From: Prostheceraeus crozeri
Taxonomy: Eukaryota; Platyhelminthes; Polycladida; Euryleptidae
Direction of reading: 5' to 3'
NCBI GenBank assembly: GCA_907163375.1
Contig: CAJQUW010014381.1
Location: 186,001 to 250,000, forward strand
DNA length: 64,000 bases
Position 1 is the stretch's first letter. The number at the start of each line of letters is the position of its first letter. The position numbers and the translations under genes were made by a program. Of the stretch, positions 43,125-55,455 are shown piece by piece. The notes below the pieces were generated by a model that was not told the origin of the DNA, ran no database searches, and saw only the letters and a program-made list of their open reading frames with translations.

Positions 43125-46100
43125 TTAACTTTTTCGTCGTTTGTTCCCGATTCCACCAGGGTTGGACGTTCCTGCGATAACTTTCTTCCACGCTTTCCGA
43201 TCTAGAGCAGTGTCCTCCTTGACCTTCAGTTGTTCTAGGTCTTCTTTGACACAGGCATACCACGCTTTCTTCGGTCTTCCTGGTGGACGGCGACCGTCAA
43301 CCGAAAGCTGGTATACCTCACCGATGATGTTATCAGTTGCTCTCCTTACATGCCCGAACCACCGCAAGCATTTCTGACGTAGGCGAATAGGAAGTTCGGG
43401 TATGCCGCACAGTCTTGCCACTTCATCACTTGGTACCTTGTCCTTAAGCTTGACATGTGCCATATAACGCAGCATTCGCCTATCAACGCCTCTTAGCTGC
43501 TCTATCAATTTTTGAGTGAGTGGCCACGTTTCCGCACCATAAGTTAGGACGGATCTTATGCACAACTCGTATACGTGTGCCCTGTAAATCAACGGAATGC
43601 CTTTGTTTGTCAACAGGCTGGCTAGCTCCCGCCACTTCTTCCAAGCGATTGCAATGCGCGCTCTGACTGCACTTTCCGTTCCGGCTTCTCTATCAAGGAC
43701 ATCCCCAAGATAGCAGAAATCTTGCACCTCTTTCACCGCCATGCCGTTGATTTCTAGGGAGTCATCGCCGTCTGCAGATTTGCTATTCACACACTTTCGA
43801 CAACGGAAACTGTGGACTATATTGAGGGCACGAAGTCCGGAACACTTCTTGTGGCACCACATTTTGCACGAAACACAGAAGATAGAGTTCACCCCGACGC
43901 CTTTCATGCAGCAACTGCAAGGTTATTTTCCTCACTTCGTCTGCTCCTTAAGACTCTTACCGGTGACAAGGACTTTTGACTTGGTTCCGTTGATCTTCAA
44001 TCCTCGCTCTTCCAGCTGAATGTTCCACGACTCGAGTTTCCTTTTAGCGTCTTGTTTTGACGTTGCCGTCATCACTAAGTCATCGGCATAGAGTAGCTCC
44101 CACGGACCATCACTTCTGCATTACTTTGCCACATCCTCCATTACTGTGATGAACAACAAAGGACTGAGAGCTGAGCCCTGATGTACACCAACTCTGATTT
44201 GCACTTCCTCCGTGACACCAGCAGTCGTCTTGATCCGGGTGGTTGCACACTGATATAGGGACATTACTGCTGCTACAAGTCTCTCGGGAACTCCTTGTCT
44301 TCTTAGAGCCCACTCAATTACCGGTCTCGGTACCCTGTCGAAAGCCTTTTCTAGGTCAACGAATACGTGGTAGAGTCTTTTCTTCTTTTGATCGAACTTT
44401 TCTTGCAGCTGTCTGAGGATGAAAACAACGTCCGTTGTTGATCTGCCTTTCATAAAGCCAAACTGGCGGTGATCGATGTCGATGATCTTCCTCAGCCTTT
44501 TCTCCAAAAACTTCTCGAATAACTTCATGCCATGCTCGAGCAATCGGATACAGTAAGGCTCTTATGCCACTGAGGTAGAATCAGTCCACTACCGATTGCT
44601 TCCTGAAACACGGGTTCCAGCCTATCCAGAATGTTTTCACCGGCTCCTTTCAATAATTCAACTGTCAGTCCCGAAGGTCCAGGGGCTTTTCTGCTCTTCA
44701 TACTGGCCAGTGCTTCTCTGATTTCTTCCTTTCTGACTTGTTCGATTGGTCCTTCCGTTTTGGTGACGTGTTCCGTGGTGAAGTCGTTGCTCGAGTTCTG
44801 TAAGCTCTCAAAGAACTCTTTCCACCTCATCTTTATGTCGTGCTCTTGAACCATAATCTCGCCTGTTGCCCCTCTCACATAGCTTCCTTGAATAACATCG
44901 TTTCTCTCCGACTTCATTTGCCGTGCAATCTTAAAAAGTTTGCTTTGGGCTTCCACCCTGGTCACACCCTTACTCCAAGATTCCTACGATTCTTGTCTAG
45001 CTTTCGCAACGGCCTTTTTCGCCAACTTAGCCGTTTCCTTGTAGTGTCTTCTGTCGCTTTCATTCTTCGACTTCTGCCACTTCTTGAAAGCCTCCTTCTT
45101 GGATCTTATCATTTTCTGTACTTCACAGGTCCACCACCAAGTCTCTCGCCTTACTTGTCGGGGGCGTCCTCTTGTTTCTCCCAAAACTTCTTTCGCAGCC
45201 TCTAGAATGTCTGCTTGGAGTTGATCCCAATTGCTGTCCTGTGTGTTGTTCTTTTGCTGCCAGACTCTCTCAAATTCTTGTCTCGTGCCCTCATCTTTCA
45301 ATTTCCACACTTTTAGTTTCCTGGCGAGTGGTTTCTTCACTGCCTTTTCTTGCGCTCTTATGCACATATCAATAGCGAGGAGGCGATGCTGTGCCAGACA
45401 TGCCTCTCCAGGAATTACTTTCACATCCTTCGTTTTGTTCAGGGTCTCTTTTCTTGCCAGGATGTAATCTATTTGTGTTGAACATTCACCACTTTTATAT
45501 GTTATCAGCCTTTCTTTATCTTTGTGAAGTTTGGTGTTTAGTATTACAAGCTCTTGTCCCTCACAAAAATTTAAAATCCTTTCTCCTTCAGGGTTTTTAC
45601 TGCCGAAGCCGTAAGGACCCATGACATCTTCGAAGCCTCACCTATCTCTTCCTACTTGTCCATTCAGGTCTGCCGCAACTAACAACGTCTCCGAGATAGG
45701 GACTTTAGACACTTCATCATCCAAGTTTTCCCAAAATTCATCTTTTTCTGCAACAGGTCTTCCTGATTGAGGTGCATAGACATAAAAGATGTGAAACACC
45801 TTACCATCAATTACCATCTTCAGCTTTATAATGTTGGTGCTTGGTCTTTCCACTTCTATGACATTTTTCACAATCTCCTCTTTAACGAAAACACCAACTC
45901 CACCTCTACTGGTTACTTCACCGGACCACCACAGCTTGTACCTTTCGCTGCCGTCTCCAAAAAATCTACAGCCATTCCCTTTAAATCTCGTCTCCTGTAC
46001 ACAGCACACATCAGCCTTTCTCCTGCCAAGCATCTCTACCACCTCTCTGCTTCTCCCATACAGTGAGCCTACATGTGCGGTGCAGACTCTTACATTTTTG

Positions 46101-46222
46101 TGAATTTTGCGAAGATCCCGCCCGGGGACTCTTCGCACCCCCTGTCTATTCAAAGACTGCCGGGTACTGGGGGCCATTTGTAGTTTTGTCATCGCATTTT
46201 TATAATGGAGCACAGTTTTCAC
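43125..46222 (-). pseudogene. APE-type LINE (RTE/craniofacial-development-protein-2-like), decayed
   Basis: Reading right to left: an endonuclease domain (46222-45638; VCCVQETRFKG, GGVGVFVKEE, YAPQSGR, VAADLNGQVG) and its end (45622-44984; STQIDYILAR, LAQHRLLAIDM), then the RT start (44965-44525; RKAPGPSGL). The RT core (44543-44121; QFGFMKGRSTTDVVFILRQ, DLEKAFDRVPR, GVHQGSALSPLLF) continues past an in-frame TAA into the catalytic ELLYADD (near 44095). The C-terminal part (43907-43125) has a Cys/His finger (CVSCKMWCHKKC) and RWFGHVRR. Several stops and frameshifts kill it. It is a target-primed retrotransposon; upstream 46223-46600 is likely its 5' UTR. Confidence 0.87.
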
Positions 46223-46884
46223 GGTCGCATGCCCTTGCTGACACCAACCACAGTTATCGGCTGTGGACCTAGCCTTTTCTCATCAACTGATGGAATGTCC
46301 TGCAAGGCAGCAGGATCTCAACTCAGAATCACATTCATCCGAAGAACGATGGACTCTGTGGTGCGGTTCGAGCGACAAGTGTGCCGCTGACCGACTTGAT
46401 GGCTAAAGAGAGTTATATTTAACTGGCGCTCTCCACTCACCAGTGAGCCGCAGTTGTTAGCGTTACCCAGGGGGGACCACGAGGAGGTAACTGTCGACTA
46501 CTGACCCGAGCGTCGGTGACCTTTTAAAGAGAAAACAGGTAGCCAACCCGTGACTCAGCCACGCTCAACCAAGGCCTTCCAAACCTGGCTAATGGATAAA
46601 ACCATTTTGCCAGCCCCCAATTTGGAAATGGCATAGATATCCTGTAATGCATTCATCTATAACGAGCTGGGTCGGCTAACACAGTACGTTGACTGTTTTT
46701 CAAACTCAAAACATGAAACAAAATGTAGATATATTTTCAAAAAAGCCCTTCACTTCCTTACTGCGTCACTCAGAACTCTGGGCCAATTTTTCAAATATCT
46801 GGAAATTCCTCGAGATCTCGAAGACGTAATCTCGGAATTTTTAATCTCGGAAATAGGGTTGAGAACCCGGGATTGTAAACCCTA
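46223..46884 (-). other. LINE 5' UTR and right end of the hAT element
   Basis: Non-coding. The part to about 46600 is G/C-richer and matches the position of the LINE 5' untranslated region; the rest is hAT sequence up to its terminal repeat. Confidence 0.45.
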
Positions 46885-46892
46885 GTCGAGGC
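46885..46892. repeat. Right hAT 8-bp target-site duplication
   Basis: GTCGAGGC, directly after the terminal CCCTA of the right inverted repeat. Confidence 0.88.
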
Positions 46893-47137
46893 AGGTCAAT
46901 TAAACTTCCCAGTCAATGAAGACATTGTCAGCACAAGCTCTGATTGCATGTTGAACCACTCTCTCTCATTGGAGTTGTCAGAGGTGACGTATTCACGAAA
47001 CTTTGCAACTCTCCTACGCTTCAACGATGATGATAAGATGAGAACAAGTGCGGAACAGGGATCAGGGATGCGGCTAGCATTGATTGAGCGAATAAAACGA
47101 TGTGTATAATTGTATGATACTTTGCACAGCGTTGGCG

Positions 47138-47715
47138 CTAACTGATGGTTCTATACAATGAGATAAATTCAATTATGGTAACGTACATTATTTTAAATTG
47201 TTGATCAATTTCTAAGTTACATCTACTACAGTTATGCAAATGCTCATTAATTGTTGTCGGACTCTTTTTATGTTCATCAATCCGCTGTTGAAGTCGGCGT
47301 TTAGTTTCGCCTATGTATTGGCTACTTGTATCGCCCAAGCACGAAAATTCATAAACAACACACGACTTCATCAACGGAATTGACTTACTTTTAAGTGAGA
47401 AATAATATTTTACTTTGCTTGTGCTAAAAACCACTTTTGCGTCTACGTTATATTTTTTATATATTCTTTTCAAATTCAGTTTTAATTTTTCGGATACTAC
47501 TCCTATGAACGGTATGGCAGTGTAGATTATTCCATTATCAATACCGTTATCGTTACTCTCATCTTCGTCCGCTTGCATGCTTAAATCTCGGCTTTGTTTT
47601 TTATTTAGGAAAGAATGTACAATACGTTCTATCACACATTTTGGATAGCCATTACTTTCAAATATGTTACAGTATGAGCATCCTGAGGTTATTGATCCTG
47701 CGTGAAGTAAATTAA
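47138..47715 (-). pseudogene. Inverted copy of the Penelope GIY-YIG endonuclease end
   Basis: Nearly identical to 50160-50676, including SSQYIGETKRRLQQRIDEHK (GIY-YIG fold, here as QYIGETKRR). About 200 bp of the 3' end present in the main copy are missing after CNLEIDQQFKIMY. Confidence 0.82.
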
Positions 47716-47718
47716 AAA

Positions 47719-48760
47719 ATGAAAACTCATGAAATGCGGCATAATAATAAACTTTCAAAACTGTGTTTAAATAAAAGGAGAAGTGTTCCTGATGCCATAG
47801 TCAATAAAAGTAGTTACACTCTTTCCACTATTGAAAGTGAAACACTACAATATGGGTTGAAGCACAGTATCATCCCTAAAAGAATAGATGACTGTAATTT
47901 AAAATATCAAATTGAAAAAACCATTTCACGTATGTGTAATTCCGATTTTTCTGTGTCTCAAAATCTTAAACGCGAACTTAAAACAAACGCGAACAAAATC
48001 TCACTGCTGTTACTAGCAATGGCAATAATGTATACAATGAGGTAAACAGCAAACGTGTTCATGAAACTCTTAAGAAGTTGTCAAAAAATAAAGATATAAA
48101 AATATGTTCTTTCGACAAAGGTAATGGTATTGTGATCCTTAACACGGATGATTATTGTAGTAAAATGAAAGATATTATTAGTGATGAATACAAATTTAAA
48201 AAAACTTCCAGCTACGGATAATATCAAAAACATCCAACTGTCATGGATGAAGGACGACTTAACAGGTATTTGAACTAATATGTTAAACATAATGTATCCG
48301 AAATCGTTTACAAAAACATAGTGCCTTCAGGTAGTGAAATAGCTAAAATGTTCGGAACGATAAGGGTACATAAAAATAATACACCTGCAAGACCGATTGT
48401 AAGTACTATTGGATCGCATAACTATGAGTTAGCGAGATACTTGGATAACATTATAAAAACACACATAAATGCTCGATACATGTTAAATTCCACATCTCAA
48501 TTCATTGATGACATCAATGATAAGCAGCAGTTGTTTAATAAAAATAATGTTCTGTTAAGCTTTGATGTAGAATCTCTCTTTACCTATATTCCTGTAAAAG
48601 AAGTAGTAGACATAGCAGCTGACCTATACAAAAGCAACATAAATAGACCTGTTTATAGTAAAGATGTATTCAAAAGATTGTGTGAATTTGCCACTTGTGG
48701 TAGCTTTATGTATGGTAATGATATGTATGTGTAGGTAGATGGTGTTTCAATGGGCTCTCC
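47719..48760 (+). pseudogene. Penelope-like reverse transcriptase, N-terminal half
   Basis: Segments in two frames: LKHSIIPKRIDDCN, FDKGNGIVILNTDDY (near 48110-48160), then the RT start GTIRVHKNNTPARPIVS and LLSFDVESLFTYIPV (48321-48734). It ends at VDGVSMGSP (48740-48760), where the 1.1-kb insertion begins. In-frame stops near 48045, 48220 and 48733 and frame changes inactivate it. Confidence 0.82.
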
Positions 48761-48761
48761 C

Positions 48762-49875
48762 TGTTGTATTTTGATGCGAGAAGAGGAAAACAACTTTGTT
48801 AGCTCGCATCCATCGATGTAATGAACGAACAGTCACAATGTCTGACAGTTACACTGATAGCAAGATAGCCATAGAGGTAGAATATATCTTCCCTATTATC
48901 TAGAAGGCGGACGGCGTTATGGGAAGTGTAACCGGCATGAGGATTTTATCGCACGCGAAATGTGGGGCAAGAGATAGACTGTTTTGTCGGACAGTACAAT
49001 ATTGACTGAAAGTGACAATCAAAATGATAGATAGAAATCGCACCTGTAATTGAGTGACAGGCTCATTCAATATCTTAGGTTTACGATTAGTTTAACATTT
49101 ATTAATATTTAAGGAATGTTCAACCTCTTAAATACATTCGAAAAATGGCAGGGAGTATTTGAATAATTAACTGTTAATTGATGTTATTTGATACTCATCA
49201 GATCCCTAATGAATGAATTTCAACATAATTAAATGACTCAAGCAAATATGTAGGAAATGCAGCTTACCGATGTGACAACAGCATCCAAAACATGTGTGAT
49301 AGTAGCACCACTGTTACATGCCGCGGAACAGAACCAATTTATTGCATTTTTGGCGGATTGAGCTTTTGTTGAGCAACAAGCGACGTTCTTTGTATAGACG
49401 ACCATACTTATGCAGTCTTAGTTTCAAATAACAGTTTATTACAGCACGAATAAGGGTCACAGGATGGGGTTCCGTAATTCCGATCTCATGATCTTCAAAG
49501 TGTTCTCCAAGACTTATGAATGTTTCACATGGATTGATATATTTCAATACAGAGTGCTCGATCTTGAGGTCTAAGTATTTAATTGACGGAAGCACTTCGG
49601 CCGCCACGCTTGCAGGGACGTAACTACGGAAAGCTTTTTCTGCAGCTAAGACTACTTCAAAAACTCCTTTTGAGGGAGTCAGGAGTCCGCCGTTGTCTTT
49701 GCGTTTCAAAAAGGAGTCGACATCAGAAAGAGGCTCCTCTGTTGTGGAAGATATTCTACCTCTATGAAGATAGCACATTGCAGACCGACAGCAGTCACAA
49801 AGAAAATGGGAATCCTCCGCTAACGGTGGACTGTCTCAGATGAAGAGATTGTCACACAAACAGTCATACACAACA
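48762..49875. mobile_element. 1.1-kb insertion inside the Penelope RT, 5-bp duplication
   Basis: Starts TGTTGT, ends ACAACA, flanked by CTCCC at 48757-48761 and 49876-49880. TG...CA ends with a 5-bp duplication would fit a solo LTR, but the minus-strand frame inside (49778-49314) looks like the C-terminal tail of a DNA transposase, so a non-autonomous DNA transposon is the alternative. The Penelope RT motif GSP is interrupted exactly at the duplication. Confidence 0.65.
49314..49778 (-). pseudogene. Transposase C-terminal fragment (THAP/P-element-like)
   Basis: 154 codons: SFLKRKDNGGLLTPSKGVFEV, then AEKAFRSYV, INCYLKLRLHKYGR, and an end SIRQKCNKLVLFRGM. I recognise this as the helical tail shared by THAP/P-element-like transposases. 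No catalytic domain and no ATG-proximal domain are present in the insertion. Confidence 0.5.
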
Positions 49876-49880
49876 CTCCC

Positions 49881-50796
49881 CTTGCACCAACTTTGGCTAA
49901 TTTATTCATGGCAACTCTAGAACAGACATGGATGAACGAATCCCATTCTCCTTTATACTACTCCCGATACGTAGATGACTGTATATGTGTATTTGATTCA
50001 ATAAATAAAAGCAATGAATTTCATAGTTTTTTTAAATAAGCAGCACCCTAATCTAAAATTCCCATATATCGTAAACCTACCTACACGGGACTTCTATTGA
50101 ACTACAAATCCATCTGTCCTAAACAGTGGAAAGTAGGTCTGATAACAGGTATGTTACATCGAGCTTTTAAAGTATCCAGTCATATTTGACATATTTGAAA
50201 GTAATGGCTATCCAAAATGTGTGATAGAACGTATTGTACATTCTTTCCTAAATAAAAAACAAAGCCGAGATTTAAGCATGCAAGCGGACGAAGATGAGAG
50301 TAATGATAGCGGTAATGATAATGGAATAATCTACACTGCCATACCGTTCATAGGAGTAGTATCCGAAAAATTAAAACTGAATTTGAAAAGAATATATAAA
50401 AAATATAACGTAGACGCAAAAGTGGTTTTTAGCACAAGCAAAGTAAAATATTATTTCTCACTTAAAAGTAAGTCAATTCCGTTGATGAAGTCGTGTGTTG
50501 TTTATGAATTTTCGTGCTTGGGCGATACAAGTAGCCAATACATAGGCGAAACTAAACGCCGACTTCAACAGCGGATTGATGAACATAAAAAGAGTCCGAC
50601 AACAATTAATGAGCATTTGCATAACTGTAGTAGATGTAACTTAGAAATTGATCAACAATTTAAAATAATGTACAAAGGTAACACAGATTATGAGATTAGC
50701 ATTGTTGAGGCTCTTAAAATCAAAGATAGACAGCCAAAAATTAATCACAGTGCTGAGTACAACGGTGTTTCCTACTTATTAAAGATATTCAATTAA
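49881..50796 (+). pseudogene. Penelope-like RT C-terminal half and GIY-YIG endonuclease
   Basis: Resumes with LAPTLANLFMATLEQ and the catalytic SRYVDDCICVF (near 49960-50000). A decayed linker follows, then the intact stretch 50221-50796 with the GIY-YIG domain: YEFSCLGDTSSQYIGETKRR, EHLHNCSRCN and NTDYEISIVEALKIK. Stops near 50037 and 50188 break the join. The endonuclease would nick target DNA for reverse transcription. Confidence 0.85.
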
Positions 50797-50913
50797 AGTC
50801 CTTTGTTAACTTCATTTGTTTCATTTGTTTTCACATGCTATATTGATTGATTTTGCCCGTCTAATGTCTCGTTACCAGAATTGAATTTATCTCATTGCAG
50901 CGAACCATCAGAT

Positions 50914-51571
50914 GTGTAAAATTGACCGAACTGCACCTTTAACGAGATAGTTTACTCTTCCCTAAAAGGTGAAACGCGAAATTGAAGGACGCGCGCGCAG
51001 CTAGGTGCGGCTGGAGGATACGACGATGCGATCTGTTCACGAGGCGGCCGTTTGCTCACTTTATCGACTATATGTGCATGTATATACTGGCATGGCTGTC
51101 ATGCTAGCTATCAGATGTATGAGCTTGTATGAGATGGAAAACCTTTAAGTATTAAGCTCATATTAGTTTCCAAACGAAAGAAGCATCGAATTAGGAAGAC
51201 TTCATTTTCTGCAGAGCATTTTATTTACAGTTTGAAAATTATTTGCAATAATTACAAATTAAGCTTCTTTCTTTTCTTGTCGTTCGATCGTTTTAAACGA
51301 ATATCATTCTTCATCTTTGATGTAGACATGCGACAAAATCTGTGAAGACGAATGCGAAAAAACATTTACAAAAATTTTTCCATGTACAACATGGTGTGAC
51401 GAACAAAACTGTGAAACAACAAACTATAAAATTGTTCGGATTTCGTAAGGAAATTGTGCAGAATGTTTCTATGATATTGAAATATCACAATGTCTCGTTG
51501 AAAAAGGGATTCAAGTCGCTTTATAAAATCTACCATATCCGTGGTCAGCTCCCTCATGAGCATTTTAGTTG
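50914..51571. other. Unassigned sequence before the Ty3-type remnant
   Basis: A G/C-rich patch (about 50988-51050) and an open stretch (51342-51572, Lys-rich, no ATG-led family). It may include the Ty3-type element's 5' part; no LTR identified. Confidence 0.35.
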
Positions 51572-53900
51572 AATCATAATATAGCTATTGAAATAAATGA
51601 CAAGGATTTCACGGCTATATTCAAAGAAAGATATCGGACAGTGTCGGAGGTCGGCAAGGGATGCTCCGGAGCCGAAATTGCCAAATCAGGTCATAAAATG
51701 AGTCCAGAAATAGAGGAGGCATTTAACACGGAGATTGAGGAATGGATAGACACAATGGCTTCAACAATAGGAGGGCAACTATGACGGAATTATACCCTTT
51801 CTGGCTGTGTCACACCGGTAGTAGTGCGGTGGGTGGAGAGAAAATTCGACAATAGAGGAAATTCGGGACTAACTTGAAGATTTTGGACTTAAAGGAAGCC
51901 CATCTGCAGATGCGCCTTGTGGCGATATCAGGTAGTCAGTCATAAAGCTGTGACATATAGCTTGATGAGACTCGGCTTTGGATTGAATGTCGCCTCCAAA
52001 ATCATGACTGCTATCGCACCTTACGTTTTGAAGCAAGTTGAAGGTGTGGAGAAAGGCATCGATTCGTACATAGATAACGTTGTTGTATATGAGAACATAA
52101 TGAGTGCTGGCAAAATGAAGGATTTGCTATGCAAGTACGGGTTAGAATCAAAGCCTGCGGTCACGCTCGCAGGTGCCAGAGTTTTAGGGCTACGTGTTCA
52201 GGAAAAAAAGTGGAAGATTGATGTGGAAACGACATAGCATGATAGAACCCCCGGCGGGTGAAATGATGATATTCTCATTTTGCAGTAAGCTGGTCGGTCA
52301 CTTCCCGGCAGCTAAATGGCTGAAGCCAAACTGCTCGATAATGAAAAGGTTGACCAATGTGGGTGGAGGATGGGATGATCAGGTGGAAAGGAGAATAATA
52401 TCATTAGCTTCTGATTTGTTTAAAAGAGTAAACAACGAGGATCCTGTTGGGAGCATTTGGGCGGTACCGAGTTCCACTACCGGTCGTATATGGTGCGATG
52501 CGAGCAGCATAGCAATTGGAGCATCCGAGCATTCGTTGAGAAACAGGGGACTTGATTGAAGATGGCTGCTGGTTGAGACGCGAGGATGACACTTCTCATA
52601 TCAATTTGACGGAATTGGAGTCAGTGTTGAAAGGCGTGAATATGGCAATACCATGGGGCCTGAGCGATGTGGAAGTGATGACTGACTCCAGCACTGTATA
52701 TTGTTGGCTAAAGAATTTAGTGACTGATAAGAGTAGATTACGCACCAACGGAATGGGAGAGGCGTTGGTCCGCAGACGTTTGGGTCTGCTGGCGGACATT
52801 ATTGAATGCTCATTAAAGACTGCACCGGTGCTTGTGAAGTCTGCTGAGAATAAGTCTGATCAGCTATCTGGTGTGCCTCGGGAATGGTTCAGGGAATCTG
52901 TCTGTTGCGCCTCTGCTGAGGCTATTGATAACAACAAGAGTGAGATAACAGAATGTGTTAAGCGGGTGCATGTGAGGATCTATTGCGGTGTGGAGAAAAC
53001 AGCATATTTATTTCGAAATTTGTACCCTAATATGTGAGTGATAAAATCATACGTGATGTTGTCAGAGAGTGAATGACTTGCAGATCGATAGATCCTGCCC
53101 CCATTCGCTGGGAAAAGGTTGCCTAGATGTTGAAACTAACTGGACAAGACTAGCATGTGCCGTGGGTCACTATGATAGACAATTATTTCTGACCATTATT
53201 GATAGCGGACCAAGTCGCTTTGCGATTTGGAAGCCACTGACGGACGAACGATTGCCTACGGTAATTGGCAGTCTCATCGGGTTGTTTCGTGAAATGGATC
53301 CCTCAGCGGAAATTCTGCTCGCTAATTCGCGAACCTTTACGTCGGAGCAGATGGTTGCAAATGCTTGCAAAGAATGAGGGAACAAACGGTGTCTACCGAG
53401 CAGCCTACAGACCATCAGGGAACGGCATTGTAGAACGTCACCACCGTACCACCAAGAGGATGGCGGCGAGGATAGGTAAATCGCCATTAACATCTGTGCT
53501 TTGATATAATTTTCTTCCTCTTGACGGCATTGATCCGAACTCAGTTCCCCACAGACGTCTATTCAGGCGGGAGTGGAGGAATCCACTGCAAGAACCGGAC
53601 AGTTGCACAAGTTTTCGACCGTTCTCTCATCACTGCATCGAAAGTGAGGAAGTCTTCGTAAAGCCCCAAATGCCAAGTGCACAACAGTGTGGCCTGCGGG
53701 GATCTTGACCGCCATAAGCTGGTAGTATTGAAGTGGATGGTATTCACCGACATGTTGCGGACGTCAGAAAATTTCGACATGCGAGGATGACATCAGTTTT
53801 GAAGATTTCGAAACAATTCCTTCAAAGCGCAACCCGAGAATTACCGCTCAGCCATGGCGGTATGCTGACAATGATTATGATTTTTTTTAAGAATCAGGCG
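51569..53900 (+). pseudogene. Ty3/gypsy-type pol remnant (RT, RNase H, integrase)
   Basis: RT segments: FNTEIEEWID (near 51720), LDLKEAHLQMRL (near 51885) and GFGLNVASKIM, then the catalytic motif as SYIDNVVV with Asn in place of the second Asp (near 52080). RNase H is at 52300-52800 (IWCDASSIAIGAS, then LTELESVLKGV and VMTDSSTVYCWL). An H2C2-like segment precedes the integrase: IIDSGPSRFAIW (first Asp), LLANSRTFTS where the second Asp is Ala, and GIVERHHRT (Glu). Downstream to ~53800 is the pol tail. Frameshifts and the two active-site losses make it dead. Confidence 0.8.
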
Positions 53901-54783
53901 GTGATGTAATGACATGATAACTTTATCCTTGGTAGGCGCCTGAACTTTATGTGACCTCTGCCTCCCTTGTAGTTATTCACTGATTCCATCCTTTCCTGTG
54001 TGCCCAGCTGGTGGTGACACTCATTTCTGTGACTCATTCACAGTCTATGCATGTTACCTGCCCTTATGTATCTGAATGTTTTGCGTATGCGCATGAATAT
54101 ATGCGGAGTCAATGCTGAGGCGATATCTCGCTTATGGAGTAAAACGGTGAAGGTATATCGGATATTTTGGTTTCTTGTAACGCTGGATCGTACGTTTCTC
54201 GTACAAAACGTCGACAAGATAAGCGAGGGAGTAGATTTGTTGAAACCAGATTGCAAGAAAGGCCTTTTATAGACTGAAGGCTAATCAGCCAACCAGTTTT
54301 GAACGTTTTCACGAAAGTCGCTCTCCCTTTAGTTACTCCACTAGTTCTTCAAAATGTCCATGACCGGAAAAACGCAGTAAATGCATTCAAGTGTTTCAAG
54401 CCATCATCATAAATTTCAGATGATGTGGTAGCTTGAGTTGCAACTGAATAGATATTTGCGACGGAGTTGCAAAAGTCGAACATAGTAGTAGTAATAGTGA
54501 AGTGTATATATTTCATGAAAAATAAGAATCATTCAATACAAATGCTAATACAGATATCGGAGAGTAATGTGTGACATTTACATACAAATAAAGTTGCGAT
54601 TACTCAAGAGTTTAATCTCAGCGTTGGAAGGACATATTGTAGTCAAGAAAAGCTTTCATAAAAAATGCGTTGCTTCTTCTAGCGGTGCGAAAAGCGTCTA
54701 TTGCAAAGTGTCTTGAAAAATGTAGACGACGAGGAACAATTTCTCTCAAAGGATGAAGTGGGTTTTCAAATTTCAGCAAAAAA
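53901..54783. other. Unassigned sequence
   Basis: Short frames only (for example 54051-54272, with a hydrophobic stretch); no recognised family. It could include the 3' LTR of the Ty3-type element. Confidence 0.35.
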
Positions 54784-55400
54784 TTAACTTGCTGAACATG
54801 TCATCAATATCGCACAATATGCTACACTTACATTTGAATCCGCAGATAATATGGTGAGCACGTTTCGTAATGCGACGAATCTTAAATTGAACACTTTGAG
54901 TTCGGTGACAAAAATGGGAGCACGATACGTTAACACAGATGAGATAATCGAGCTATATACTTCAACAAGCTGACTTTTTAGATAGATACGGCTTAGTCGA
55001 CGAATGACAAAAAGTCTTTGTGAACATATTTTCGAAAATGATTTAAAATGCTCGTCCCAGCTGAAATTATCAGACCAGACGACACCATGAATTTTTAGGA
55101 CTTTCAATACCTTGATATCAGGTATAATTGGCACGGTAGAATTGAGAGAGCATTTGAAAATTATTTGCTTGCTTTTCGATTTGTTGATGACCATGCCCTT
55201 TTCGTCCACCCAAGACTGAATGGTTGACAAATTGGAGGGTGTGGGAGACTATCTTTGCATTTTCTGAGGAGACTTGTAGGGATCCAAAAAAGGCGCCGAA
55301 CAGATATGGAGCCAGGACACTTCCTGAGGTAGCCCAGATGTTGCAGGGTAAACGGGACCAAATAAATCATTTGATTTTACCAATTGTTGTCTGTCAGTGA
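54784..55400 (-). pseudogene. CR1-like LINE reverse transcriptase fragment
   Basis: SGLPQ... with LHICSAPF in shifted frames near 55260-55340 corresponds to the RT GLPQGS region. The open part (55230-54784) has INKSKSKQIIFKC, HGVVWSDNFSWDEHFKSF, RLFVIRRLSRI and SSIISSVLTYRAP, the usual RT thumb and C-terminal features. The catalytic box is not preserved in the fragment. Confidence 0.7.
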
Positions 55401-55455
55401 CATACGATAGCAACCAAATTAAAAACCCATGGTTTATTCCACGTTTGGAGAAATC

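Larger units (their letters stand above)
17080..46884. mobile_element. hAT transposon expanded to 29.8 kb by nested insertions
   Basis: The ends are perfect 14-bp inverted repeats (TAGGGTTTACAATC at 17080-17093; its complement at 46871-46884). They are flanked by a perfect 8-bp duplication GTCGAGGC at 17072-17079 and 46885-46892, which is the hAT family's target-duplication length. A hAT transposase remnant (BED finger plus dimerisation tail) lies inside at 42389-42814. Between the ends sit a LINE fragment interrupted by a complete Polinton, a piggyBac copy and another LINE; removing them leaves an element of a few kilobases. The open frame at 17006-17437 crosses the left boundary, so it is not a gene older than the insertion. 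Confidence 0.88.
47128..50913 (+). mobile_element. Penelope-like element with inverted partial copy
   Basis: The main copy reads on the plus strand from about 47719. A partial copy of its GIY-YIG end lies inverted just upstream (47138-47715). The outer ends are inverted copies of each other (ctgatggttc...tgagataaattcaatt at ~47130; its complement at ~50880-50912). Such inverted partial duplication is a known Penelope-like arrangement. Confidence 0.8.

Noticed and set aside
48762-49875. Firm call of a solo LTR
   Set aside because: The transposase-like frame inside contradicts it; left as an ambiguous insertion.
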